A stretch of 64,000 nucleotides of DNA from the NCBI GenBank assembly GCA_016271365.2, contig CM057453.1:1079375001-1079439000 (forward strand), written 5' to 3'. The position numbers were made by a program, and so were the translations under genes. This DNA comes from Neoceratodus forsteri. Its lineage: Eukaryota > Chordata > Ceratodontiformes > Ceratodontidae. The notes beneath the pieces were generated by a model, which was given only the letters and a program-made list of their open reading frames with translations, did not search any database and was not told the origin of the DNA. Shown piece after piece: positions 32,446-44,800 of this stretch. Each line of letters opens with the position of its first letter. Position 1 is the stretch's first letter.

Positions 32446-33098
32446 TCCATTAGTTTCCTAGGTCCCCTCTATCCCCCCTCTCCTATCATTCTATACCAAA
32501 CACTACTCTAGTTTCCCCAGGCCTCCCCTTGAATCACTAGTGCAACTTCCCCCACTTCTCTCCCACTACAGTAGCTGTTCTTCCTTTCCCCCTCATGCCC
32601 CCCTTCTACTCCCCAATTAACCCCATCCCTCTGGCTTCCATGGCCACTCTTTTATCCTGCCTACCCCATCCTTACCTTTATCTTATACCACCCCTTTACT
32701 AACAGTGCAAACTTTAGCTATATCCATGCCACCTACTACTTCTCTTTTACTCTTGTCTCCCCCTGCTTCTCCTCATATACTCTCTGCAGGATGTAGCCAT
32801 CCACCTAATCATCTCATCCTCCTGCCTTTCTATGCACTTACTCCTAGTATTAAGTCGGAACTGATGCCTTATCCACATTGCTCTTAGACAAAAGAACTGT
32901 TGTGAAAAAAAGTCTGGCTATGTTCTCCTCATCTTTACTTGCATTACTGTAACAATTGTATGTGCCTGCTGCTTATTTTGTCTTATGTACCTCTCACAAA
33001 TGATTGTATCTGTTTTACTGTGTATTCTTGCTCCTGACGTGGAATCTCTATAAACGAGCCTCTGGCTCAAAGGCATTTGAATAACTAAATAAATAAAC
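32446..33098 (+). mobile_element. L2 3' UTR and tail (end of the 19577 copy)
   Basis: Strongly pyrimidine-rich plus strand, then GACGTGGAATCTCTATAAAC, GAGCCTCTGGCTCAAAGGC and an AAATAAATAAA tail. The same terminal block closes the L2 copies ending at 28021 and 57917. There is no other L2 body immediately upstream, so I assign it to the L2 interrupted at 28786. Confidence 0.68.
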
Positions 33099-33936
33099 TG
33101 TATGTTGAGTAAGTTTAGTCTCAGTCCATAAGCCATGTCCTTCCCACCTACCCTGTGGACAACATCCAAAGCACCCTAAAACTCACAAAATTACTCTGAT
33201 TTCCCATCTTTAAGACTCTTCTGAGTCACTCCCTCAAGGATACTTGCTCCTGCTTCTCATAATCTGCCCCTCTCCACTATTATCCTGCAGTCACATCCGA
33301 CTATGGCTTCAAAGTCATAATGGCAAGCACATGCTACACAACTCTATACGGGTTCAACCCTCACCCCCATTCCCCTCTTTTCCCTCTCCCCTCTACCCAT
33401 CCGCCCCTCAGGTCTCCCTGAGCCCTCTTCCCTACCCATCTGTAGAGTAGCACTGCTCTGAAATGAACTGTAAGCCAGTTTCTGTTCAGCCTTTTTAACA
33501 TTTAGCACCTATCTAACTGACTGGCTAGTCGCATGTGTTCGATACTGTGTACTGCCCTTAATCGTTGTTACCTGCATCCTTTAAACTTATGTTAAATTAC
33601 CCATACTCCGTATATTGTGCATTTTGTGTGTGCTATATTAGAGTGTATGCTGTGAGAACCTCCATATATATCTTGTTTATATATTCTCAGTGTTTATTAT
33701 GTATGTATATATTGTGTATATTTTCTTATGCATTTTGTGTACATCTTTTGTAATCGTGGGTGACTCCTCCTTCTTTGTATTCTGATGTTAAACTTGCTGT
33801 ATAACCCTCCTGTTATGTAAACTACCTACATTGTTATTATTGAATATGTGTATTTTGTCAAGGTCCACCTTGTAAATGAGTTCTCCTCAATGGTGTTTTC
33901 ACCTGGTAAAATAAAGATTGATTTGATTGATTGATA
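33099..33936 (+). mobile_element. L2 LINE 3' fragment, second subfamily
   Basis: Starts in the end of ORF2 (FKTLLSHSLKDTCSC near 33210-33255), then a pyrimidine-rich and T-rich 3' UTR. The terminus is CACCTTGTAAATGAGTTC, CTCAATGGTGTTT and a GATT-repeat tail. This terminus matches 18595-18671 and differs from the CTCAAAGG terminus of the neighbouring L2. Confidence 0.75.
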
Positions 33937-34632
33937 GACTGGTAGATTGCATTAAAGGGTTTGGAGCAGACTCCTCCTGCTGTTAAATGTTGTCCTTCAG
34001 GAGCCTGACCACACTATTAATTTGTGTTGTTATTTCAGGTCCACAGTTTTCTTATGAATAAGGCCTTATTACACAATTGGTTTTTAAGAGATTAGATCCT
34101 GATTGATGAGATGCCATCTTTCCCTAAGGGTAAATCTCATAGGTAAAGTAACAACAGATGACATATCTTACACAAATCAATACACTGTCTTCACATGTTA
34201 AACTTCTTTTTCGCCTGCCATCTTGCCAATTAAACACACCATCAAAACTGTCTCTAAGGCACCTGCTGCTATACAATACAATACATATTAAACTGTTCTA
34301 CCAATGAGTTACTTTAGCATTTCAGACTGGGTTGCATACATGTTGCTGGATTCAGTTCAAAGCCATACACAAACTGGTTTCTAAGAGTTACAGCTCAGTT
34401 TTGCATTGCATTATGAATGGGTTTCCAATGCATTTCAGTTGAGCTGCAAAATATTTTATAAGCGTTGCTCTTGAGCTGGTTAAGTGTTGAAAAACAATGC
34501 AATGTGAGCTGCCAATGCATTGCCAGCTGTAAAAACAAAAAAAACAATGCTAAACCAGCTCATTGAAGGGACAGTTTAATGCAACTTGTACTGTACACTA
34601 ACAAGCAACTGCAAGCTCTATGCATACAATGC
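33937..34632. other. No recognisable feature
   Basis: About 700 bases, AT-leaning, with no domain or terminal repeat I can identify. Confidence 0.4.
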
Positions 34633-35260
34633 TATTTATTTATTTTATTTTGTTTGAAAATTGGTAACAGGGAGAAGCACACTGAGCCAACGCTCATTTC
34701 CATGTGCAACTGGGGAGAGGGAGCAGAAATACAACAGTAAAAGCATATGCAGTATCAATGATTAGTACAACGAAAAGTACAGACAGATTACAATTAATTA
34801 AATTACAAATGCACATAAAAAGAAACAAAGTTAAATAAAGTTACAATGCACAGCTTTGATGCAAAATAAAGAACCAAAAGAAGGATGAATAAATGGCAAT
34901 GTAGATGTAGAAAAGGAAGGAGCCAGATACACGCTGTATCACAGGAGAAGGCCCAACAACAGGGATGATGGGGGCTCCAACAAGGAGGAATCAAAGAGGG
35001 GAATAATAGGAGCATGTGGGGTGGGAAGGATTTTTAGCAGGAGCCTAAAGTACAGTAGTTGTGGATGGGGAGAGATGGAGAGAGGAGGGAGGAGGTTCCA
35101 AAGGAAAGAAGGTGACTGGAGAAGGCTGACTGCTCAGCAGAGGAGTGAGGGTTGGGAAGGGAGAAGGTGTGAGAATCCCTGGAGAAGAGGGAATATGAGG
35201 CAGAGGAATTGAAGAAAGGAGTAAGAACAGATGAAAGGGAGCTATCATTTTAGTATCATT
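34633..35260 (-). mobile_element. L2-type 3' UTR, minus strand
   Basis: Begins with an ATTT-repeat (the tail on the minus strand) and a block equivalent to AATGAGCGTTGGCTCA in the sense direction, then purine-rich plus-strand sequence (pyrimidine-rich in sense). The same order starts the fragment at 62884. No coding part is left. Confidence 0.65.
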
Positions 35261-35311
35261 TAATACTGTTGTCTTTTATTCTTCAACTCACAACTGCTCT
35301 GTTTTCATTTC

Positions 35312-37046
35312 CCTACTGTACTGGTGATCTCCTTGCAGCACCACTCCAGTTCCCTCCTAACGACAGTAGCTTTTAACTACTCTCCTTTTTTGCAGCACCT
35401 CTTCCTGAATAAAATGGCCACACTCACTCATTGCTACCCTGGTACAATCAGTCACCTTCTCTGCTGTGCAGCAGCATTGTCTCTCTCAATTTGTTTATCT
35501 CACTGACACCTTCTCTCCCTCTCTCACTGTACTCTCCAGTTGTGACTCTCAATGTCTTTCCCTTACTCTCTGCTAGTATCTGTGCAGATACTATGTCTCT
35601 CATGATCTCTTTCCTAGCACTGACAACTGCAAACTGGCACAATAAGACAAACTGAACTGCAGAATGGAACGGGTGTGTCTGGAACTAAAACCCTGGGGTG
35701 GGGGATGGACCAGTAGGAGGGGTTTTTAAGATAAGGAGCATGGATATTTCAATAACAATGTTTAAATACTTCAAAGCTATCAATGTAACACATTTTTTAA
35801 CATATTCTTTATTGCTTTGAAAGGGGCATTAGGTAAATTTGCATTACAACACTCCAAGGCATGAGCTATTGAAGAATTTGTGATGAAGTTAGTCTAATGA
35901 CACACCACATGAGACATGTGAGTAAACCCCGAAATAACCCACATCATGTCATGCCTTATTGCTTAAATAAACATTTGCATTCAAAATTATTTCCAAGTAA
36001 TACAGTTATAACACATTTGATATAAAAAGGAGTACATTTAAGTATTCTTGATTGGTATATCAGGAATGTCTGAGAACATAACAGTCATTTATTGATTACA
36101 GTGCAATTATCATGCTCTTTTTCTCACTTCTCCCTGCTGCACTGGTGATCTTCATGCAGCAACACTCCCACTCTGTCCAGTGACAGTAGATTTCAGTTAC
36201 GCTCCCTTTTTGTAGGACCTTTTCCTGTTTAACCCAGGACTTAGGGATTCCAACTCGGGGAGCAGATGACAGGGAGAGCACAGCCAAACTCAGAGCTGAT
36301 GACTCAGCTATTGCACAATGGCAACCCAGTCGACACTCATGGTGTCAACAGGTTGTGTCTCTGTGACAGCGCACTGTGAAAGCTTCACTGTTACAATTGT
36401 ATACCTCTAGATGGCCACCTCTGTCATTGCTGCCTGGTACAATCTCCATTCACCTTCTCTGCTGTGCAGCAGAACTGTCACTCTTTATCTCACTGACTCC
36501 ATCTCTCCCTCTCTGACTGCACTTTCCAGTTGCGGCTCTTGATGTCTTTCCTTTTACTCTACTGCTGTCAGTGCTGACACTGTCCCACATGATCTATTTC
36601 CTGCATTGACAACAACAAACTGGCACAAAAAATAAAAACAATTGAACAGCAGGACAGAATGGTGGACATGGAAATAAATTGTGCAGAAGTGGGTTGTGGA
36701 CAGGTAGGATGGACTATTTAACAGACAGAGCATGAATATTTCAGTAACTGCTTAAAAAAATTGAAACTATCAAAATAACACAGTTTTCTATCCAAAATTA
36801 TTCATTGTCTTGAAAGGGTTATTGGGTAAATTTGCAATAAGGCACTCATGGCATGGGCAATTGGAAGAATTCACTAGGCAGTTAGTCTAATGACACACTC
36901 TATAAGGTGTGTGGGTACCCCCACATAACCCACATCATGTCAAGCCTTACATCTGCATTCAAAATTAATTCAAAGCAACACAATAATAGTAACACATTTG
37001 ATACAATAAGTATTCCTGATTGGTATGTCAGAAATGCATGACAACA
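35312..37046. repeat. Tandem duplication, about 0.8 and 0.93 kb units
   Basis: Two head-to-tail units of one sequence: about 35312-36120 and 36121-37046. Shared landmarks in the same order are CTGGTGATCTCCTTGCAGCA / CTGGTGATCTTCATGCAGCA, GTTAGTCTAATGACACAC, AACCCACATCATGTCA, and TTGATTGGTATATCAG / CTGATTGGTATGTCAG. The second unit is longer, mainly because of extra sequence at about 36230-36420. No coding domain is seen. I cannot say whether the unit is a mobile element or a local duplication. Confidence 0.88.
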
Positions 37047-37049
37047 TAA

Positions 37050-39046
37050 CAAATATCAAATTGCCAAGCTGGATGAAAAGAGAGGTTGTGAAGAGGCTGA
37101 GGGAAAAGAGGGCTGCCTTTAGGAACAATAAAAGATCCAATCGGAAGAGGACAGGGAGGAATGCGTGAAGAAATCCAGAGAGTTGAAGAATAGTATGGGC
37201 AGCTAACAGCATTGTGACAACTGAGGCTAGCACAGGGATCAGAGAAGGAGAAAAGAATTTCTTCAGTTATATAAGGGAGAAGAGAAAGAGTAAGGATACG
37301 ATTGTTAGTATCAAGAATGGTGGAAAAGGAGGCAGTGCAGCCAGAAGTACTCAATGAGTACTTCTGTTCATTGTTCACCAGGGAGAGAGATAGGCCCATG
37401 CCTAAGGGGAAGGGTGAGATGGGTGTAGGAGGAGAGGAGGTTATGGATGGAGAGATCCCAGTAGGCGGGCTGATGGAGTGTCTTAAGTCCCTGAGGGTGG
37501 ATAAGGCACTAGGGCTGAATGGAGTCCATCCAAGAGTCCTGAAAGAGTTGGCAGAAGTCCTGGTGGGTGTGCTGGCAGACCTATTCAGCTCATCCCTGGG
37601 TACTGGGTGCAAGCCCAGGGACTGGAGGATGGCACATGTGGTGCCCCTCCCTAAGAGTGAGCCCAGGGACAAACCAGGGAATTACAGACTGGTGAGCTTT
37701 ACCACCATTGATGGAAAGCTAATGTAGAGGCTGGTGAAATTTCTGGAGGAGAATGGTCTCCAGGATGGCAGGCAGCATGGGTTTGTCTGAGGCAGATCCT
37801 GTCAGACAAACCTGGTGGGTGATGCAGGCACTGGATAAAGGCCATGCGGTGGGTGTCCTTTACCTGGACATCAGCAATGCCTTTGACTCAGTGCCTCATG
37901 GAAGGCTGCCCAGCAAGTTGTGTAACCTGGGGGTAGGGAGGAAACTGGTTAGATGGGTTAAGAGTTGGTTGCAGGATAGGCATCTGAGGGTAGTCATGGG
38001 AGGTGAGCTATTGGAGCCAAGACCTGTAACAAGTGGGGTCCTACAGGGCTTGGTGCTATGGCCGGTACTGTTTAACATTTTCATTGCCAACATATTGGAC
38101 AGGATAAAAAGTAAACTCAACCTCTTTTGCAGACCACACAAACATCAGTGTGGAAGTGGATGGGGGGGGTGGTAAGGTACTCCAAGAGGATTTAGCATGA
38201 CTTGAGAGGCTGGTCAAACACATGACAACTAGGGTTCAATGCCAAGAAGTGTAAAGTCATGCACTTGGGGGCCAGAAATCCTGGGAATAGTTACTGGTTG
38301 GGGGGAGTTCAGTTATCCACTTCAATAGATGAGAAGGATCTGGGAGTACTACTAACAAGGGAAATGAACCACTCAATGCAGTGCAGGAGGGCAGTGGCAA
38401 AGGCAAATAGAATGCTGGGGTGCATCACAAGGGGGAATCATCTCTAGGAGAGGGGAAGTCATTCTGCCCCTATACAGGTCCCTGGTGAGGATGCATTTGG
38501 AGTACTGCATGCACTAATAACACCCCTGCTTGAAAAAGGATATCAAGCTACTGGAGAGGGTACAGCATATGGCAATGAAAATTATCCTCAGGTTGGGGGA
38601 TAAATCATATGAGGAGAGATTGAGGGAGCTCAATATGTATTCCCTAGAGGACAGAAGGGAGAGAGGGGATATGATTCAGACTTCAGGTACCTAAAGGGCA
38701 TGAACAGAGTTAACATTGAGGGTATGTATAGATTAAAAGGTGGGAGGGAGACCAGGGGACGCAGTCTGAAACTGGAAGGAGGAAGATTCAGGAGGGAAAT
38801 GAGGAGGCACTATTTCACAGAAAGGGTGGTTACAGGGTGGAATGTGCTGAGGGGTGGGACAGGATCAAATGGAGGGTCCAATCTGAGGGTGGATGGGGGG
38901 GTGAGCAGGAAGTAGAATGAAATACAGCGGAAGGGGTAGCTGGGAGGGGCAGCTGCAGTTTAAATGTCTGAAGTGCTGCACACTCAAGCAGACTAGATAT
39001 ACTGTATGGCCTGTATCTGCTGCCAATTTCATATGTTTGTATGTTC
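37050..39046 (+). mobile_element. CR1 LINE copy, 5'-truncated before RT
   Basis: Starts in the linker, followed by NEYFCSLFTRERDRP and DKALGLNGVHPRVLKELAE (37302-37727), RT, and the C-terminal region with ETRGRSLKLEGGRFRREMRR (38700-38830). It ends near 39046 with the decayed CR1 terminus (CATATGTTTGTATGTTC). Long frames on the opposite strand here are antisense shadows. Confidence 0.9.
37302..38447 (+). pseudogene. CR1 reverse transcriptase with FADH active site
   Basis: Two frames cover RT. The first has WRMAHVVPLPKSEPRDKPGN and YRLVSFTTIDGKLM (fingers) and ends in TAG. The second (37753-38175) has GVLYLDISNAFDSVPHGRL (motif A) and TSGVLQGLVLWPVLFNIF, a damaged SGVPQGSVLGPVLF. The catalytic box at 38126-38137 reads FADH in a shifted frame, so the second Asp is replaced. 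38259-38447 gives LGVLLTREMNHSMQCRRAVA and MLGCITRG, the conserved post-RT blocks. Confidence 0.9.
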
Positions 39047-39744
39047 ATTTAAGCACTTTGTATTAGTTCACAAAGAAGTAATTAACTGATACAGTGTAAT
39101 ATCATGGAAATAACACCCCTTATGGTAAAGTGTTACCCACAGCAGTATTGTGCCAACAACATATCAGCTTAAGAAAGATATAAGCTATATCGTATAGTCC
39201 TCAAATTGTATTTATTACTATTTAATAAATCTGAAATACCATTTCAGTTTACTTAAAGGTCAGTAAAGAGGGAGCAACAAAAGAATGTGAAATAATTTTG
39301 TAAAGACAGCTTCTACACAACAAGACAAAGACTTGCAGATTAAACACAGTTCTCCTTTAAAAAGGCTATTTAATTTCAGATTGGAATATAGGTTCTAAGA
39401 GATGGAAAAGGACCAAACAGTCTATTTATTCTGCCTTCTTTCCATCTCAGCAGATGCACCCACCATGTGATATGAAGCTGTAATGTGTCTGTGTTCTTTT
39501 AACTTACGGTTTGCCAGAAATAACAAATCATCAAGTCAAGCCTCATTTACAGCTGTGTCTTGCACAGTAATGTGCTCTTTTCTTACCAATCAACTGAGAA
39601 GAGGAAAATTATAATGGCAGGAATCTCTGATCACTCTGTTGATGTAAAACTCACATCTTAGTTTGCTCAGTTCTCATAACCTGTAATGTTATCATTGAGA
39701 AAAAGAACATATTTCTTGACATTTACTTGTATTCCTTTGCATTT
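39047..39744. other. Mostly unassigned; possible CR1 3' scrap
   Basis: At about 39385-39450, GGTTCTAAGAGATGGAAAAG and GACCAAACAGTC resemble the minus-strand 3' end of a CR1 (AGATGGCAGAxAAGGACC). The surrounding sequence is not recognisable. Confidence 0.4.
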
Positions 39745-41325
39745 ATTTATTTATTTAAAATGTTTTACTAGGAAAGACCTACTGAGCTTGTAGCAGCTTG
39801 TTTCTGTCAAAGGCCAGGTGGCAGCATCAATGGGAGCACATGGAAGGGTAGGAGGAGTTTTGGACTTCTGCAGCATAACGCACACCACAGCAAACAGATG
39901 CACTTGTGTCATTGCACACAGCACTCCTTAGGGAGACAACAGAAAAGGCCAGGGCTGCTACATGCCAAAATGGCTAGCCACCCACCACATTATGATCCTG
40001 TGTAAATGGTGGATAACTGATAAGCTGTATAGAGACAAAATGTACACTATATCAATCTATATAGGTTACAATATTCACATAAAACCATATAGGTTACATT
40101 TTCAAGAGTAAACAAATATACAATAAGGTGCAGAGTAATTAAAATACATTTTTATCTGTGCTGCCACAATAGACAGGCAGGTAGAGTAGAACAGAACAAC
40201 AAAAATAAAAGGTGCAAGTACCATACAATAAGGTGCAAGTACCATACAATAAGGTGCAAGTACAATATATTACCAGATGCAAAACAATATTAGGAGAAGA
40301 CTGAATGCCATATGATCGAGGCACCTAAGGTGGACAAAAATTGCTCTGAAGTGGGGGGTACCAGTCTAAGGTCAGGGGTCAGGTGCAGTTGCATGAGGGG
40401 GTAGAAGAGTCCCAAAGAAGAAATCTGGGGGAGAAGGAGGAAGAGACTGAGTGGATAGTCAAGGGAAGACAGGACCAGAAATTGGGGAAAAGGTATGAGA
40501 ATGCAACTTGTCCCACAGAAGATTTTCTCAGGGTGGATGGAAAGGGAATGGAAAACAATGTTCTGAAGATGATAGGAGGATGAAGAGGGCAACAGAGAAA
40601 GGAGGAATGGTAAAGAGGGAGCCAAGCCATAATTTGGATATGAAGGAGGCACAGTGGATGAGGCAGCTGACATCAAGGCAGGGAGGGAAAGGAAGGAGTA
40701 CAGAGAGCAGTGGAAGGTATTAGGATAGCTGTCCAAAGCAAAGCAGCAGAATGGGGTTTCAGTGTGGCAAGGGTAGACTTTTGAAGCTGCTCTATAGACA
40801 ATGTCAGCATAGTCAAACATAAAGAGGATCATCTTCAAAACTAGTTCTTGGAGGGCATGAAGTAGAATATGTGCTTTGTTCCTGAACAGCACACTAAGTG
40901 TGGTGTGGAGCTTGTAGTGGATGGCATGCGTGCGCATTGAGAAAACAAGGTGGCATTCCGTTCAGAACCCAAGGTACTCGAAGGAGGAGATATCTTCAAC
41001 TGCAGTGTCATTGAGAGTATGGAATGAGGGGAGAGGGGAGAGCATGATGAGCCTCTGCCGGGTGCCAGTGTCCATGGTGACAATTTTCTTGGCATTTAGG
41101 GACAGTTGGTTGAATCAGCGGTGGATGTTTTTGAAGTCCAGCTGGATGCATGCAGAGAGGTCAGGGGTAAGAGGCAAAAAGCACAGTGTCATCTGTGCGC
41201 ATGTGAATGGATGCAGAGGAACAGGCAGTGGGGAAGCATTTAAGGAAGATAGAAAAGAGTATGGGACCCAGGACAGATCTTTGGGGGACACCTAAGTAGA
41301 TGAGGAGTGATGGGATAAGATGTAT
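39745..41325 (-). mobile_element. L2-like LINE fragment, RT to 3' end
   Basis: The tail is the ATTT repeat at 39745-39757. In sense, RT motif B and C are readable near 41170-41320: SVLGPILFSIFLKCFP then RTDDTVLFAS (the YADD position changed to RTDD). This is followed by KILxxxDYAD-type sequence, LVLKMILFMFDYADIVYRAA (about 40800-40870), and a long pyrimidine-rich 3' region. It is 5'-truncated and full of shifts. Confidence 0.75.
40209..40270. repeat. 21-bp minisatellite, three units
   Basis: GGTGCAAGTACCATACAATAA starts at 40211, 40232 and 40253, the last unit being partial. It lies inside the 3' region of the L2-like fragment. Confidence 0.93.
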
Positions 41326-41974
41326 CTCTTAAAGCTATGACCTCTTTTTCTGTTATTCTGTCCTAACTGACACAGTTTACTTCCATCTACCAATCACATC
41401 CTATTAAAAGTTTTGGCATTTTTATCATACCCCTTTTGTTGCTTCTCTAGTTTAATTATCCCCAAGTCCTCCAAGTTATGATCTCAGATCCTCTAATCAT
41501 TTTTGTGGCTTGCTACTGCAGCTAGATTTTATAATAATTGGAAAGCTCTCTGTTTTTATAATGGTGAGGCGCGTTATTGCTTTATTATAACCCTGCCACC
41601 ATAATCTCTCAACACTTTAGTAAACTGCATTGGTTTAGGTTCTGTTTCTTCTTTTATGTACTTTAGAAGTGTTGTTGGGGGTTCTTGAGCAGTTAGGGAA
41701 AATATTACTTTACATTATGATATCATTTCTTTGCAAGCCTGCAAGGTGTTAATATTACCTACAGAAATTGTCAAGATATGCAAACAATTGCCAATTCATA
41801 TACTAGCATCAAAGCCATGTTATCATTAGAAGTTTAGTTAATCTGATACTGAGAGGTTTGGGGAAATTCCAAGTCAAAGACAAAATGTTAGCAAATATCA
41901 ACTTCAGTAAGAGGAAATCACAGCACCTCCTCCCTTGTGGTTTTCAACATTTTACAGAACTGGGCCATCCCATA
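41326..41974 (-). mobile_element. Eroded CR1-like sequence, uncertain
   Basis: Parts of 41400-41560, for example the segment ATCATTTTTGTGGCTTGC, resemble the minus strand of the CR1 C-terminal region (the block encoding RATKMI). The rest, to 41974, shows nothing I can name. Confidence 0.35.
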
Positions 41975-42277
41975 GATACATAGATACATAGACAGTGTCG
42001 GCAGATAAGGGCCTATGGCCCACCCAGTCTGTCCTTTGAGCTTGTAAGTTCAGTTTATGTTTTCCTAGGTCTGTTGCCCTTATGCGTGACCTCCAGAATT
42101 CCTTTATGTCTATCCCATGCATTCTTAAACCTGTGATTGTTTCAGCCCCACCACTTCCTCTGGCAGTGTGTTCCACTTGTCCACCACCCGTTCTGTGAAG
42201 AAATTCTTTCTCACGCTTCCTCTGAATCGTCCCTCCTCCAACTTCATCCCATGTCTTCTAGTCCTGGAACATCTTTT

Positions 42278-43530
42278 TCACTTAAAAATAGAGTATTCCT
42301 GCACCCTGTTCCTCCCTGTAAGATACTTGTATGTCTCTATCATATCCCCTCTCTCCCTCCTCTCCTCCAGGGAGTACATATTCAGTACCTTCAACCTGTC
42401 CTCATAGGACTTGTGATGCAATCCATGTACCATCTTTGTTGCCCTCCTCTGAACCTTCTCTACCCTGTCTATGTCCTTATGTAGGTAAGGTCTCCAGAAC
42501 TGTACACTGTACTCCAGGTGGGGCCTCACTAGTGTCTTTTATAGTGGAATTATGACCTCCCTTTTCCTGCTGGTGATGCCCCTGCCTATGCATCCCAGCA
42601 TCCTATTTGCTTTACCTGCTGCCTTGTCACACTGTTTCCTACCTTGAGGTCATCAGAGATGATAACCCCAAGATCCATTTCATGCTTGGTGCATGCTATA
42701 TCCTCACCCTCAACTGATATATTGTGCCTGGGTTTTTGTGCCCCATATGCATTATCTTGCACTTTTTATTGAATTTCAACTGCCAAACCCCTGACCATTC
42801 TTCAAGTTTCTACAGGTCCCTTCTCATTCTGTCTACACCCTCTTGTGTGTCTACTCTGTTACAGAGCTTTGTGTCATCAGCGAACAGTGAAATTCTGCCT
42901 TCTAGGTCCTGTGCAATCTCACTGATGAAGATGTTGAATAGGACCGGTCCCAGCACTGATCCCTGTGGTACCCCACTGGTCACTTTTCCCTCTGTGAGAG
43001 TGACAGCCATTTACCACCACCCTCTGTGTCCTGCCGCCCAGCCAGTTACCTACCCACACACTACTGTCCTGCCCACACCCATATTCCCCAGTTTATGTAA
43101 TAGTCTTCTATGTGGCACAGTGTCAAAGGCCTTGCTGAAGTCCAGACAGGCCATGTCCACTGCCCTCCCTGATCCACCTCCCTAGTCACCCAGTCAAAAA
43201 TTCACCCAGGTTGGTCTGACATGACCTCCCCTATGAAACCATGCTGCCTTGGGTCCTGTAGTCCATTGACAACCAGATGTTCCACCAATCTCTCCTTCAG
43301 TAGTGCTTCCATGATCTTCCCCACTACCGAGGTGAGGCTGACTGGTCTGTAGTTCCCTGCTTCCTCTTGTTCCCACTTTTGTATAAGGGGACTACATCTG
43401 CTGTCCTCCTATCTTTGGGTACCTCCTGTTTCCAGTGATCAGCTAAACAGGATAGCCAGAGGTTCAGCCCCACCTCTCTTAGTTCTTTATAGACCCTGGG
43501 TGCACCCATCTGGCCCCATTGCTTTATCAA
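42278..43530 (-). pseudogene. CR1 reverse transcriptase, catalytic FADD intact, frameshifted
   Basis: 43324-43530: RVYKELREVGLNLWLSCLAD and KDRRTADVVPLYKSGNKRKQ (fingers). 42810-43010: TSGVPQGSVLGPVLFNIFIS (motif B) and SLFADDTKLCNRVDTQEGV (motif C), fully conserved. 42278-42529: [20 protein letters not shown] and [20 protein letters not shown]. Motif A is in a different frame near 43130 (damaged). The palm is well preserved even though the ORF is closed. Confidence 0.92.
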
Positions 43531-43756
43531 CTCTTATTGCTTCCAGTTCCTTCAGGACCCTTTCTTGTGTAAAGGGACTTATGTCCATTTCTGCACCATT
43601 TTCACCCTTGTACTCCATTCAGACCCATTACCCTCCTCTTCCTCAGTAAAGACTGAGCAGAAATACCTGTTCAGTATGTCAACTTTACTGTTGTCATCCT
43701 CCACTGTCCCCTATCCTCCCCCTTCAGTCTCACTATCCCTCCCTTGCCTTTCTTTT

Positions 43757-44800
43757 TCACTTATGTACCTGTAAAGGTTTTGTCCCTCTACCCATTGATT
43801 TTGCAATGTGTTCTTCTGTCTGAGCTTTGGCTTCCCTTACTGACCTCCCTGCCTCCCTTGCTTCTCCTGGTACGCTCTCTTTCCTTCTGCCTGTGTCTTT
43901 TGTATTGCCTGAATGCAATCTTTTGGCTTTCACTCTTTTGCTACCTCTTCGAAACCATAATGGTCTCCTCTTCCTTTTCCTCTTGCTAACCTGCTTAATG
44001 CATAATTCTGTTGCTCTTGTAATCCCCATTTTAAATACTGCCCACAGTTCCTCAAACCCTGATTCCTGCTCCATTCCCCTTAATGCCTCTTTCAAGAATC
44101 TCCCCATTTTCCCAAAGTCTACTCCCCTAAAATCCAGGATACGTGTTTTTGCGTGGTTTGGTTCTGCTCTTTCTGTGATTTCAAACCACAGTGACTGGTG
44201 GTCACTGTTCCCCAGGTGCTTCCCCACTGTTACCCCCATCACACTGTCCCTGTTTGTGAGCACAAGGTCCAGTATTGCCTTCTGCCGAGTTGGTTCCATG
44301 ACCAGTTGCTTGAGGAAGGCACCCTGAAGGGAATCCAGGATAAATCTGCTCCTAGTTGATTCTGCTACTGGGATGCTCCAGTCCACATCTGGAATATTGA
44401 AGTCTCCAACCAGTACTACCTCACTTTGTCTGCCATCCTCTGGATGGCTAGCAACAGCTCCTCATCTGTTTCTTCCCTCCTGGCTGGTAGTCTATAGACC
44501 ACACCATGCGGATAGCTGGCCCTGTTCCTTTCCAGTTTAACCCACAGTATCTCTCCCCATTTTGTTCCTCCTGGATCTCTGTGGTCCTATGTCATTTTTC
44601 ACATACAGTGCCAATCCTCCTCCCTTCCTACCTGCCCTGTCTCTTCTGAATATGTTGTAGCCAGGTATGGCCATCTCCCAGTCATGGTTATCATTACACC
44701 AGGTTTCAGTGATGGCTACAATGTCCAGGTCTGACTGCACCATGACAGCCTCCAGATCTTCCATCTTGTTGCTAGTGCATTGGCACACATGGCTTTCCAT
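43757..44800 (-). pseudogene. CR1 endonuclease
   Basis: 44537-44800: LDIVAITETWCNDNHDWEM and AGRKGGGLALYVKND. 43757-44386: LDLVLTNRDSVMGVTVGKHL and GNSDHQSLWFEITERAEPN (SDH box), then the basic linker KQVSKRKRKRRPLW. The GDFN block near 44395 reads VGDFNIPDVDW on translation but is out of frame with both. An Asn-box start equivalent to CTNARSL is damaged near 44790. Confidence 0.9.

Larger units (their letters stand above)
19577..33098 (+). mobile_element. L2 LINE copy opened by nested insertions
   Basis: The host L2 pieces are the 5' UTR (19577 to about 20085 and 21950-22515), endonuclease and linker (22516-24059), RT (24060-24745), ORF2 C-terminus (28036-28712) and 3' UTR (28713-28786 and 32446-33098). 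The 3' UTR ends GAGCCTCTGGCTCAAAGGC plus an AAAT tail. Guests are a CR1 (20085-21949) containing a hairpin MITE, an L2 (24756-28021) and a CR1 (28787-32445) containing a hAT MITE. Removing the L2 guest joins SAHNRH to KSFQLQIHNN without breaking the frame. The assignment of 32446-33098 to this copy is the least certain join. Confidence 0.78.

Noticed and set aside
37028..37672. 214-codon open frame on the minus strand
   Set aside because: It is antisense to the CR1 linker and RT fingers, whose protein blocks are clear on the plus strand.
40290..40937. 215-codon minus-strand frame as a host protein
   Set aside because: Only its first part (LVLKMILFMFDYADIVY) is meaningful, as L2-like LINE sequence. 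The rest is translated pyrimidine-rich 3' UTR.
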